DNA of 64,000 nt, from NCBI GenBank assembly GCA_030847615.1, contig JAUMIR010000001.1, forward strand, positions 266,785,187 through 266,849,186, written 5' to 3'. Source of the DNA: Gambelia wislizenii (lineage: Eukaryota > Chordata > Lepidosauria > Squamata > Crotaphytidae). Shown here in pieces: positions 36,091 through 48,389 of this stretch (position 1 is the first letter of the stretch; each line of letters opens with the position of its first letter). A program made the position numbers and the translations under genes. The notes under the pieces were generated by a model. It did no database searches, had not been told where the DNA came from, and saw only the letters and a list, made by a program, of their open reading frames with translations.

Positions 36091-36370
36091 TGTTGTTGTT
36101 GTTGTTGTTGTTCCTGCTGGTGGTGTTGGTCTTGCTGTTAGTGTGTGCCTTCAAGTAGTTTCCAACTTATGGTGAACCTAAGGCGAACCTATCACAGGAT
36201 TTCTTGGCAGGATTCAGTCAGAGGAGGTTTGCCATGGCCTTCCTCTAAGGTTGAGAGAGTGTGACTTGCCCAAGGTCACCCACTGGGTTTCCATGGCTGA
36301 GCAGGGATTTGAACCCTGGGCTTCAGAGTCATAGTCCAATACTCAAACCATTAAACCAGGTTGGCTCTCT
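36091..36370 (-). mobile_element. tRNA-derived SINE (Sauria-like) with long (AAC)n tail
   Basis: Near-complete copy. It has the tRNA head at about 36300-36370 (GGTTCAAATCCC on the minus strand), the body, and a terminal ACAACAACA run (GTT repeats on the plus strand at 36091-36112). The tail length suggests a fairly young copy. Confidence 0.8.
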
Positions 36371-37529
36371 ACACCATGCTGGCTCTGTCCCTACATTGGA
36401 TTAAATTAATACTTGACATATATCACTATTGTATAGTAGAAAGAAGCAGCAGAAAAGTAGTAAGTTATCACATATAAGTAAGCTTTTTTTAAAAAAACAA
36501 AACCCTGCAGATGGATCAATTGCCATTTAGTTAGTAGTCCATTTATTAAAGAGAGAAAGAGAGAGAGAGAACTAAATGTGTGCAGAGTTTCATGTTAAGG
36601 TAACAGAGGACTATTAATTAACATTATTTAAAGATATAGATATCGACAGCAGTATCAGTGATGTATCTTTTGTATTCTGCAAAAGTACACAAAAGCCTGC
36701 TTTGTAGCCACATGATGACGATTTCCCTTTAGAAAGAGAAAGCCAAAACTTCTCTTTATGAAATGCATGAGAGAATGTCATAATATTTAGGAATATTGCC
36801 AAAGGCAACACATGTTGTGGAATTCAGCACCACAAATGTGATCATGCATACCAGCAAAGTGGGCCCCTTATATTCCTGTACTTTTTCAATTTTTTTTAAT
36901 ACTGACTGCTGTATAAATCTCTTATACTAAGACTGCTATTATGGTTAATAACTAATACAGATAATGGCCTATCAATGGATATTAACTGCAATAATTAATG
37001 GAAGCTCCATGTTTGGAGGCAGATCACCTCTGAATAACTTATCTGGGGAACAGGCTTTAAGAAAAACTTGGTAGATATCTTGCCTGCTGGTAAGCTTCTC
37101 AGAAGCATCTGGCTGGCCAATATTCGAAATAGGATGCTGGCTGAGATTACTTCAGTCTGACCCAGCAGACGTCTTCTTGTGTTTTTGACCTACAATGCAT
37201 GTTTCCATTTGGGAAACCTGGAAACTCATATATGAAAGCTGACATAAGAAATATGAGTTGCTCAGTCTGGTTTGGCCAAAGGTGTTTCCTCCTTGGCCAG
37301 AGGAACCATGAGAGGAATGTCAAGAGTGGAAGAATGATCTTATTTCTTGCCAAGTGGAAGAGTTATATACTTTATGTAGTAGAATTTTACATGAGCTACA
37401 TGCAGAGCTCATGGAGGCTTATGTGAGTTGCAGTCAAAAATAACATTTTAAAGCTCTATTTCTATGGCATTACCTTGATTTAAAGAACATTATATCCCTC
37501 AAATGCCAAGATTATTATGTATTGAAATA

Positions 37530-37554
37530 TTCTCTCTCTCTCTCTCTCTCTCTC
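37530..37554 (+). repeat. (TC)n microsatellite
   Basis: Twelve TC units. Confidence 0.93.
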
Positions 37555-40500
37555 ATATGTGCATGCAAGAGAAATCCATTTCTGGTCTCTCTCAGACTGC
37601 GGTAATATTTCATCAGTGACACAAGACTAATTTTGAGGTAATTTATAAATGATCCCTAGAGTTATAAATCAGTGAAAAGTTCAGCACAGGTAATTACTGT
37701 TGATGTCTATTAAAACAGTCCAGCTCACCATCTAAAATGAATGGCTACAAAGTAAAATCAAAGTTCGTGGAAGTATTCTGATATAAGGACATATCACCTG
37801 AATGATAAGATAAATCTTCATGTACGGCATATATTATCAGCTTTCTCTTTACATTCCTTTCTGCATCTATTCTAGACTTCCTGGTCAGACACCTATGGTT
37901 TTTTCGACAGGGTCCCCACCCCCAATCTTGAGTGATTTATTTAAAAAAAAAAATAAGAAGCATGTTAAACTGAATGATATTTTAATACATATTCAAAAAA
38001 TTGTCCAGATAAACTTGGACATGTAACACAGACTCAAACATGTAATGAAGACTACCTATTCTAATTTATTTCCTTCTTTTTCTTATATTGCTCCTTTTTG
38101 TTATGTTACAACCACCATCTGGAGGCCATTTGAAAGACTTCTGCATGAAAACCCTTTCTGTACTCTGATGCAGCTGAACTTGAGCATGCAGGATAGAGGA
38201 GAAAGGAAGATATTGCTAGGTATGCTAAGGCTCCCTGCCACTTCTCACTAATGCCATTGCATGTTTACTCAGAGTATGCCTCACTATCTTCTGTGGGATT
38301 TATTCCAAGGTCAGTGTGTATACCCTGGAACCTTTGATTTTATCTGCAGCTTAGAGAAGATATGCCATCCCTGGATACAACCCAGTTTCAACTCCCTATC
38401 TAACAATATTTCCTCTTCAATGCATGGATTATTTGTATATAATGAGAAAATGAATCTACAATTTTCATGACAAAGACACAGGCCTCCAGGGATGTAATTC
38501 TTCATATGTTTCTTAAATGTAGCAATGAGTAATTTCAGCAATTTTCTTCCCGCTGCAAGAAACAATTAAAAAACAATGCAGTTTTCAAAGGCTATTTTCA
38601 ATTTGGGACTTATTCTGTACAAAAATTGCACATCGTAGTTTTGTTCAGAAAAGAGCATTTTACCTGCAGAAAACTGCATTTTTGTGTGTGTCTAAAATCA
38701 TATTTCAATGCAGAAGTATCAACTCCTGCCCAGAAAAGGCAAGACTTCTCCAAGAACTGTACCACTACAAAAGATATGTTTGTCAATGTACAGGAATGGA
38801 CTATGGTGTCAAACCCCCTCTGCATTTAGAATGCTGTATAAGCTTGCTAGGTCATAGCTTGTGAAGATGCAAAATGAATCTTGTGAGTGATGGCTACTGG
38901 CATGACAAACATTAAGGGTGGCATCCTGTTCAGCATTATGAGATTGTAAACTGGATTTATGCTGGGGATTAATGTTTGTGGTCATGAATGACCAAATGTG
39001 ACCCCCAAAATCTACCTCCTGCATCCTGGCAGCATCCTGACTGTAGTGTTTCTGAGGGTCTGCATATCGAGTTGCTGGGGAATTATGTCTGGAGTGTCCT
39101 CCTGGTTGTGGGTTGCATTGAGAGAAGCAGTTCTGGCAGGACCCCAAGGGGTCTCTGAAGCTGCCTGTTCTTGACACACCCTGTGACTAGAAGAGCAATG
39201 CAGATGTCATTCCCCAGTGCCCCAATCTTCAGCACCTCAGAAGGGCTTTGGCTGGAGTGCTACTAGGCTACAAAGGTAATTTGGGGGTGGGGGCAACAGC
39301 AGCACAGTCAGACATAACTACAAGGGCAGAGCTCTGTTGTCATTGTTATGTTGACAATGCAGGATCACAGCTTTTGTAATTGCTATCAAAATTGTGTTGC
39401 TATGGGTCTGGATGAGGAGGAAACTACTATGGAATATGGTTTCTTCTGGCCACTTCGCCTTCTCGACTGACATTTTGTGGAGATACTTGAAGCTAAGGAG
39501 AGAGCGACTAGGCATTCTGAAAAGGCACAGATATTCTTTCTCACTCTTTTACATTTATTTTACTTTCTCTTTTTGGAAATTATAGTGTTGGCTCAGTCTA
39601 AAATCTTGGAAAATGGAAGTGGCTTATTAGCTAATGTGAAAGGAATCTCCTTTGCTGTGTTTTATTAAATGCAGCCAAAAAGCCCCAGAGGTTGAAGCAT
39701 ACCCAAAGTAAATTTAACCAATGACTGTTGTTTGAAGGATTGTGTCATGTTTTCCATTGTCATCTTGACATAAAACAGGCAGAGTTTCCAAATATCAGAA
39801 ATCAGACCCAGCTTGATGTTAGGAATAGGGTACATATAATTTTCCATGCAACTGGGAGTGAAGAATAGCATAAAAACAAAATTGTTCCTATTTACTTATT
39901 TCATTTGTGTTGGAGTATTCACTTTGTTGGTGCTCTGGAATTATGGTGCAGAACAGCTGCTCTTTACTTAAAAAAACCCCCAAATATATTATCTTTTAAT
40001 TTATACCAGAAGGGGAAGAAATAGACTGCATTACGCTTTCACTCTATTTTTTCAAGCATAGTCTAGTCACAGTATATGCCAGATCAATATATATGCCCCC
40101 ACAATATATGCCCTCTAAAATACCCCCCCCCAAAAAAAACACCAATTCCAGCTGAGTCATAGTCTATGGATTGAAATGTAAACGTCTGATATTTGTAACC
40201 ACAGCTGTCCTCCAATGCAGATGTCCGCCCAGCTGTATGGTCTGAAGACAATAAGTTTAGATTGGCACTTTGGCTGTTGAATTTCACATACTTTTAAAGC
40301 TGAAGCAAAAGGACAAAGCATTAAAAGTATTGCATAACAATTGATGACACTAATTCAGCCATAATGAAAATGTGTAAACCTCATTAGAATCAGTGGCGAC
40401 ACTAGGGGGTGCTGAGAGGCTGAACCACACCAGGTGACTCTGTCATAGGGAGGGGTGACACTGGCTTTAGTAACACCACATATTATAGAATAGTTGTGAA

Positions 40501-41228
40501 AGGAAACTGGGGGTGGGGAGTGAGAGGTGAGAAAAGATAAGCAGGAAATTCCTGTTATCTCCAATGGAAAAGTCAAGCATTCCACCCCACTCCTGTGTTC
40601 AGTCTCTTCTACTGAAGATGATACTTGTACTCTGAGATGAAAGATGAAACTAGCATTATCCATGTCTTCTTCTTTTACCTTTCTTTGACCATTTAGTATA
40701 ACACAATGCATAATGTGAAAGTATATTTTGATGTTGATTGTGAGGCTGAGGAAATTCGTAATAGCAGATGATGGTCTGAATCTTAGGGGTTAGCTAGAGT
40801 AGACCCCTTGAGTTAACATTAAGGCAAATTCCATTTATTCAATGGACTGAGTCTAGATGGAACTAACAATCGGATGCAGGCTGACCTGTGTTACGCTGAT
40901 ATTACTACCAAGAAGAGAGATGAAAGAGGCAAAGTGTGAATCTAAATAGGGGTGTGTGAATACCACAAAGAGTAATGAATAAGTTTTATTCATTAGCCCA
41001 TTAGCCCGCATTCATCATTCATTCAGAGGTGAGGGGTTATAATTCTTCTGCAATAGCAATGGTCCCTTCAAACACTGTGAGATTCTGGAGCATTCTGAGG
41101 AAAACTGAGAGTGACAATTTTGCCCCCAAATGCCCCCTAATAATGCAACATTTGGCATTCTGGGAAAATAAGATGGCCACTAGGAGGCAGCCGCCAAAAT
41201 CAGTTCTGCTGTTTGTTCCAAGAAAAGA

Positions 41229-41345
41229 ATCATAGAATCATAGAATTGCAGAGTTGGAAGAGACCACGATGGCCATCCAGTCCAACCCCCTGCCATGCAG
41301 GAAATCACGATCAAAGCATCCCCGACAGATGGCGAGTGAGAGCAG
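41229..41345 (-). mobile_element. CR1 3' end fragment
   Basis: Reverse-orientation CR1 3' end with an AATCATAGAATCATAGAATT tail on the plus strand, then the conserved GTCCAACCCCCTGCCATGCA block. Confidence 0.8.
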
Positions 41346-42020
41346 CAAGATCAAATGTAATTTTAAATGAACAGTGCAACTAATAAAGCTCCTTGTAAGA
41401 AAAATGAAGTTGCAAAACAAATAAAAATCCTGAGCACTGATGACACTAATTCTGCCTTAATGTTGTGCATTTATTTTAAACCTTAACTACAGTATATTCA
41501 TTTTAAAGTTTTGTTCTGTCCACAGAAAAGGGCTGTAAAATCTTTAGTGATTATGTATATGAAAAAAAAAGCCATTTCATTGGTGACATGGAATGGTGTT
41601 GTCACTTAGTTCTAATTTGTAGATCACAGGAAATGTTTTAATAAGTCATATAATTAATTATTTTGGCTCTTGGAGCCACAGATTGAAAGACTGTAATTAA
41701 AAGCGTTTGTGCAACATTTTGAAGAAGACAGGCTCTTTTTGGAAAAAATTCAAATAAAAAAATCAAAGTGCGCACTGCAGATGATCTGTTAGCTGCAGCT
41801 GCAGAAGCACCAGTAGTGGTTGTTGCAGAAGCTAAAGGGTCGCTCTGTGCCAGGCATCAGAGATATGGCCAGCCAGCTCTGCCCAACTTGGTAGAAAACC
41901 ACTTCCCCTTACTCCTAGATATACCCAGATATGAGCCCTTCCAATTCGCATCAAACTTGTATAAAGCTCTTTGCTTGGCATGCTGGGAGTGTGACAGTGA
42001 GGAACAACAGTGCAATCTCA

Positions 42021-42102
42021 GCAGTGGCACGTATATGCACCAACATGAGTCCTAGGGTTGGCATATGTGTGTGTCTTTGCACCAGATCCACATTTTTTTC
42101 AC
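42021..42102 (+). repeat. Left arm of a large inverted repeat
   Basis: 82 bases from GCAGTGGCACGTATATGCAC to ATCCACATTTTTTTCAC match the reverse complement of 42826-42908 with only a few differences, higher than most repeats here. Confidence 0.75.
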
Positions 42103-42276
42103 TGGATGCTATAATCTATTCCTTCACTACAGTTCAAATGATTAATCAACAGGCCAGATTAGGACATGTTGAGTCCCATAAACACTGTCAAGTTTAAAAG
42201 GCCCCATAGCATTATCCAAAACATGTGTTAAAATTACTTAGGGTCCTCATAATCTGAGTATCTAAGCCTAAATCAT

Positions 42277-42385
42277 GTGGCCCTCACAATATTGTTGAAC
42301 TGAAACCCCCAGCATTCTTCACCATTGGCTACACCGGTTAGGGCTTCTGGGACTAGCTATACAACGACATGTAGGGGGATGCACC
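42277..42385. mobile_element. Palindromic hAT-like MITE fragment
   Basis: CATGTGGCCCTCACAATATT, then CCCAGCATTCTTCACCATTGG and the inverted TTCTGGGACTAG match the family. It lies inside the inverted-repeat pair at 42021-42908. Confidence 0.45.
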
Positions 42386-42825
42386 ATTATCACCCTGGCC
42401 CTAAGCTGTCATTTATTTAGCTTGCACATCAGTCTGGCACTATCACCATTAGGCAGGACTTCTAATCTCACTTATTTGAAAGTGGGACCAAGGGAACTCA
42501 AGGGGTTTCCGAGCATTTGTTTAGAACTGGAGTATGTCTGGAAGTCCTCAGCCCTTCATATTCTGGGTAGGCCTCTTGCATGCAGAGACTGTTTTTGAGC
42601 AAATGGGCTGAGGCCCCCTGAGCTTTATAAGCCCTTGTTGGAAGCATTTTGTTCCATCATCACTCTGTTCAGTGTCCCTTGGTAATAACTTGGCCAGAGA
42701 AGGCATCTGTTGTTCACATTGCTTTATAGCCTGAGCAAACATGCCCATTTTGGAAGCCTGCTGCTAAATCAAATTTCACAGGGAAAAAAGAAGAAGTCTT
42801 GGGCCAAATCCATACTGCAAAAAAT

Positions 42826-42908
42826 GTGAAAAAAAATGTGGATTTGGTGCAAAGACACACACATATGCCAATCCTACGTCTCATGTTGGTGCATATATCT
42901 GCCACTGC
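42826..42908 (-). repeat. Right arm of a large inverted repeat
   Basis: Reverse complement of 42021-42102. The arms face each other across about 720 bases that include a hAT-like fragment. Confidence 0.75.
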
Positions 42909-43024
42909 TCCTTTTACCATGGCTCCTTCTTATGGAATCCTGGGATCTGTAGTTTAGTGAGGCACCAACACTGGCAGAGAAGGCTAAAGACCTTGCAAAA
43001 CTACAAATCCCAGGATTCTATAGG
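42906..43024. mobile_element. Palindromic MITE (CAGTTTGACACCACTTT family), core only
   Basis: The core from ACCATGGCTCCTTCTTATGG to CAAATCCCAGGATTCTATAG is present. Both outer arms are absent and it abuts the right arm of the 42021-42908 inverted repeat. Confidence 0.6.
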
Positions 43025-43234
43025 AGAAAAAGAATGAGCAAAAGCTGACCCTGACCTACTAACAATAACCAAGGTGATGAAATGTCCAAATGATCACAAG
43101 AATAAGGCAAGAAGCCGTCTTTTGGAAAGAACAAATTAAAAAACTTCTTCCCTTGAAAACTTCTTCCTTTGAATCTTTGTTCTCATTCTTCTTTGTCAAC
43201 CACTGAAAGCAGAAGTAAATAATTCCATCAGGAA

Positions 43235-43332
43235 CAGGGAACCTTTGGCTCTCCAGAGGCTGATGGACTAAAAGCCCCATCAACCCTAGCCAGCATAGCC
43301 AGTAGTGAGTTATATTGGGAGTTGTGGTCTTG
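43235..43332. mobile_element. Palindromic hAT-like MITE fragment
   Basis: Begins CAGGGAACCTTTGGCTCTCC, includes CCCCATCAACCCTAGCCAGC and a partial inverted half GGGAGTTGTGGTC. The right end is missing. Confidence 0.5.
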
Positions 43333-44435
43333 ACATCATAATTCCTCATCCGTGAATTAAAGACTGGTGCTATATGGTTTATCAAGAGATGGGAAGGGAC
43401 AGAGGGAAAACAAAAGACTATCAAAGCTGCAAAGACATTGATGCAGCAGCTTTAAAAGTAACTAGACTAAAACCAGTTCTAGTGGGAAAGAAACATCAGC
43501 CTACTTTTGTCCTGTCTGTAATAAAGGACTCCTCTGCAGCTCCTCTTCATCAAGAAAGTCTTTGATGGAGCTTGGTCTCAAGTCAAAAAGCAAATATGGA
43601 AAGTCATGGAAGGCAAAGGCAATCATCTAATTTTCTTCAAGCCACCAGTCTCCTGAAAATTATGAAACTGGCTTAATTTCCAAGAACACCTACTCACCTA
43701 GAGGATGTGGATTCCCAAGAACTTAATTTAGATGTGGGCTTTTCTTAAAATCACAGGAAATCTCAGATAATTTTCTTTCCTGAAGGTTGGATTTTGCAAC
43801 ACTTTAATCCCCAGACACTCACTTTTGAGAATGCTCTCATCTTAAATGTGGCAATCAGAATTGCACAAACCCCAGCTATGCACAGCTGTGCTTCTTTCTT
43901 AGGAGTCTTTACAGGAGGGTTTTATTCCCCCCAAGCCATTCTTGCTCTGACCCCTTGCAGTGATTCACGTCCAAGCAAAGCTCCCTTTCCAAACAGAAGG
44001 GAGAGCCAAGTCATGCATTAGGCTGGGTGGAGGGGGGGGTAATGGAGAAAGAGATTGCTGGAGGAGGGATGAGAAAAGTGTTGGGCTGTAGAAGAAAGGG
44101 CAAGAGAATTAACCACATGAACTGTGAAGACAGAGAGCAAAGGCTACCCTCAGCACTGTAGGGGAAGAGCTATCTTCCACAAACAACCATCTGCACAACC
44201 CTGCCAAACTAACGAGAGCCTTTTATGCCCCGCTTTGGGAATTGCTGCTTTGCAGGAAACCAAGATGCCAAGTAAGTACATATTGAAACTTTGCTGGCAG
44301 CTTTCCTTCCCACCCCTGGTTTGGAAATCAAGTAAGACATGCAAGGTAATGCTTGCCCTAATGACCTTTAGCACCACAGGAACACAAACGCATACAAAGG
44401 CTGCTTGTTCCTGGCTCAATCCATATTCATGTAAG

Positions 44436-44721
44436 CAGGGCCGGTTTAACCAGTCTGCCAAATCAGCATTGGCAGGGGGCCCCAAGGTCAAGGGGGGCCC
44501 CCTGCTGACCTCCTTATGTGACAAAGGTTTTCTAGGAAGACTCTATGGTAGTTGTGCTGTTTTGTGTCCCATGGATAATGAATCCATGGATACGGGGGTC
44601 CTACTGTAATCTGAGCATCCTGTATTGTGAATAGGTTAGGATACATTGACCTGAGATAAACATATGGGGGCCCCAAAATAAAGCATTGCAGGGGGCCCCA
44701 AAATTCCTTAAACCGGCCCTG
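44436..44721. mobile_element. hAT-like MITE with exact 8-bp target duplication
   Basis: The element starts CAGGGCCGGTTTAA and ends TTAAACCGGCCCTG. It is flanked on both sides by CATGTAAG (44428-44435 and 44722-44729). An 8-bp duplication with CAGGG termini is typical of hAT transposons. A truncated pogo-like piece is nested inside. Confidence 0.88.
44528..44608. mobile_element. Pogo/Tigger-like MITE, family B, truncated and nested in a hAT MITE
   Basis: Only the last 80 bases of the family remain, ending GGGGGTCCTACTGTA. It lies wholly inside the hAT-like element at 44436-44721. Confidence 0.7.
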
Positions 44722-45173
44722 CATGTAAGCCTTTTTTAAAAAGAGGCAGCCCTAGACATGGGTGAAGGGTGATGGGAGGTGCAGTCAAACAACACCTGGA
44801 GGAACTCACATTTTCCATGACTGTTTTAAAGGCCCTGAAAATAAACAATGACTCCAGGTTATGTCAACCTTTGAATAGTTTGGGATATAATGCAAATAAT
44901 TTTCAAAAATGTATCAGTAGATGCCTTCGTATGATAGATTTTGCACTTGAGATCTGATTCCTTTTTTGCATTTGTCCCACTTTGTGCCATCGTTCATTCA
45001 TTTCATCAAATTAACGCTTAAATACCAACAAAAGTACTCAACAGCTTAATCCTATTATTATTCACAAGTAAAACAGACCTACTGAATCAATGGTTTTATC
45101 TATGTGTTGTCTCGTTATTCTAAAATTGATTCTACAGGTTAGTTGGGACCAACTCAATAGGATTTAAGGCAAT

Positions 45174-45396
45174 GGCTGCATCTGCACTGAAGAAACAATC
45201 TAGTTTGACACTGCTTTAACTGCCATGGATACATCCTATGGAATTCTGGGATTTGTAGTTTGTTGTGGCACCAGAGCTCTCTGACAAAGAAGGCTAAATA
45301 TCTCACAAAAGTACAAATCCCAGAATTCCATAGGATGCAGCCATGGCAGTTAAAGTAGTGTCAAACTGGAATGTTTCTGCAGTGCAGATGCAGCCA
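45174..45396. mobile_element. Palindromic MITE (CAGTTTGACACCACTTT family), near complete
   Basis: Starts GGCTGCATCTGCACTG and ends CAGTGCAGATGCAGCC, so the outer termini are an almost exact inverted repeat. The inner arms match the family. Confidence 0.8.
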
Positions 45397-45912
45397 ATGT
45401 CAGCTGCTTGCAGAGATCAACATAAAATTATATTGTAATTGAAAAACCAGAAGATAATTACTGTATTTGCTGAGTTCATGCCTACATCCTTATTGTACAT
45501 GACACATCATTCCATCTGTTCAAAGCTTCTCTGCAGGAGTGGAAATCTAAAAGCTGATTTTTACATTACCTCTGTCACATGTGATTGCTGTTTCACCATG
45601 GATGAACTTCAACATGAACATCTGAATCTAATACACACAGGATGGGTGGGTCATGTAAAACATTATTCACGCAGTGCCACCAACCACCCAGGAAAGCCCA
45701 GTGCTGGCAGGGGCCCCTGCTTGGCCTGCTAATATTAAAAAACCATTATCAGACCTCACTGGTGTGGTGTGGGATCCAGCCATAAGGAAGCAGCAACTAC
45801 AACACAGAAGAAGCATATCAACTGGATTCTAGAGGAGATAACTGATGTCTCAAATGATTCTTTGCTACTTTTAAATACTAACTTATAAGGTAGCACACTT
45901 ATATCATACTTC

Positions 45913-46163
45913 TACAGTTGTCCCTCCATATCCATGGATTTGGTATCCATGAATTTAAGTATTCACGGCTTGAAAATATTCTTTAAAAATAATAAATAAA
46001 TAAATATTCTAATAATAAAAAGCAATCCTTGATTTTGCCATCTTATATAAGGGACACCATTTTGCTATGCCACTGCATATCATGGGACTTGAGTATTCAT
46101 TGATTTTGGTATCCACGTGGGGTCCTGGAACCAAACCCCAGCAAAAATGAAGGGACAACTGTA
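45913..46163. mobile_element. Pogo/Tigger-like MITE, family A
   Basis: Starts TACAGTTGTCCCTCCATATC and ends AATGAAGGGACAACTGTA. The termini are good inverted repeats with TA on both sides. Confidence 0.75.
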
Positions 46164-47008
46164 TATATTGCCAACAGCCCAAAAGCGGGCACCTCCCTTT
46201 TAGAAAAAATGCTGACAAATGCCAAATGTTACCCTGTTTGCCCATTCAATCTAGAACATTTGGAAAAAAAAATATTGAAAGCTAATGTATCTTATTAATC
46301 GGTTCAAAATCACATGCTTTCTTTATGTCCTCAAAAATAGGCATAAGACATGTAGAGGGAAAAGAGCACTGAATTCCGAAGCCCACTAAACAAAGCTTCA
46401 ATCCAGTTATTATAGACTGAATCTTTTCATTTTTACTTTAGTGAAGGCCTTGTTCTTATGGACATATTCCCATTGCTCAAGGATGGGGGGGGGCACAATA
46501 ACCTAGGAAATGCTTTATTTATCAGCATGCTAAGGACCTGTGCTATTAAAAAACATGGGTGAAATTGTCCAGTTATTGGAAATGTTAACCATTTCTGGGA
46601 AATAGGACTGGAGATCATACGGTGAAGTGGGCGGCAACTGCCGTATCAATGGAGACATGAATACGAGGATGTAGGCATACTAGGAGCATGATCATCCACT
46701 AGATGGCCCTTCATTCTACATGAGATCATGTTAAGTTGGAGCTGGGAGCCAGGAGAGAAAACTTCAGTCAAAGAAACAATCCAAAAACTTTAGCTTTCTT
46801 GATCTCAAGACAAGTAAGATTTATACCTTAGAAAGAAGCCTAGCAAGACAACCAGTTGGTAACAATCAACAACTAATGTGAATTCTTTCCCCAATATCCA
46901 TAAACCAGAATTAAAGGGAGTGGGGAGAGATCTTGTTATAGCCTGATTATAAGAGGAGAAGCATTGACACATAAGGATACTGGACAGAGCACGTCAGAAA
47001 CAAGATAA

Positions 47009-47167
47009 AGTCAGCTGTCTGTATACATGGATTCTGTATCCATGGATTCAACTAACCATTACTACACCATTATATATAATGGGACTTGAGCAACCACAGA
47101 TTTTGGTATCGGGGGGGGGGGGGGTTTCCTGGAACGAAACCCCAGTGCATACCAAGGGCTCAGTGTA
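47009..47167. mobile_element. Pogo/Tigger-like MITE, family A, internally deleted
   Basis: Shares ATCCATGGATTCAACTAACC and ACCAAGGGCTCAGTGTA with the family. The central AT-rich part is missing and a 14-base G run (47111-47124) replaces part of the right end. Confidence 0.65.
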
Positions 47168-47768
47168 CTACAATTTGAGCTTTGCCTATATTGTCACAGA
47201 CCAGTAAGACAGAATCATGGTCCAAGTCCATTTCATCTTCCTTTTTTGGCTAATTTAATTACTATAGTAAAGTAACATTGCTGAGGGCGACAAGCTGATT
47301 ATCCTATGATTACTCTATTCTGTGTTCATTGTATACTCAGCAGCTTCCTTGAAGTCTTGCCAAAACTTTTTGGGAAGATATGCTAAGAAAAGCTATACAT
47401 TGACATTCATTTGATACTAACCATACAAACATTATTGTCAACACATAACAATTTAAGACATCTAGAAATTCTGTTCTCATCTATGCTAACCTCAGTCTAC
47501 TGCCACTTCATTGCCTGTGTTAAATCTCTCAACACTTTGAATACCATCAGCCAAGCAATTGAAAATCTTACCCTTTGTGGGAAGTAAAGACTTTTTTTTT
47601 AAAAGTGAGCTTGGTTGCAAAATACAAGCATAGCGATTTGCATCTTATGGAAATGTATATTCCAAATGTCATCTGGTATTTCATAGGGAAAATGGGAAAT
47701 GTTCTATTTGCAATTTAAAAAAAAAATAAAAAATATTACCACAAGTATTATGGCAAATGCGTTGCTAA

Positions 47769-48389
47769 CTTAGGAGATTTTCAGGAGGGGACAGAAAAAG
47801 TGTCCCCATCTCACAATCTCCTCTCCTGCCCCTCTCCTGTCCCTGTCGCAGCATGGAAACAAAAATTTCATACCTACTTTTTAGCACAATGTTCCCTCCC
47901 CCCACAGCAGCTCAGGAGTGAATGATGCTCAAATGGAGCCCTATTCACTTCCTGGAATAGAAATCCTGGCCGTTCTCACGAGAGGACAATCGTGTGGGAA
48001 AATCAAAAGTAAAAAGGAAAATACATGTCAAAAAGTTAAACAAAGCACCTAAACACACATATTACAAGTAATCCAGGGAGGGAACAAAAAAGTGTGTCAC
48101 TTACTTCGTTGTCCCGATCGCACCCGGAAGTGTTCTGGCAATGGCCTCCCACTGATGCTGGCATCGTGCCAGCATAACAGGGCACCTTTTCGCAAGCATG
48201 ACATTCCCCAATAGAAACTGAATGGGGGAGCTATTCATGGCTTAGCCTGTGAATAAAAAGGAGTGCCACGGGAACAGAAGCAACACGGGAGCATAATGAG
48301 ATGGGGACGATGTCGTCTGAAATTCAAGCCTTTAGCAATCTTCTGGCGTTCATGTAATGCCATATTTAACCCATCTGATAATCTCCTTA
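47769..48389 (-). mobile_element. TTATCAGA-ended element, copy 2 (inverted)
   Basis: Reverse orientation of copy 1: it begins CTTAGGAGATTTTCAGG-like and ends CATCTGATAATCTCC. CCCACTGATGCTGGCATCGT and GTCCCGATCGCACCCGG match copy 1 closely, and the 19-base unit is single here. Confidence 0.7.

Noticed and set aside
44124..44609. 161-codon plus-strand ORF
   Set aside because: It runs across the border of a hAT MITE and into a pogo-like fragment. No conserved motif and no splice context.
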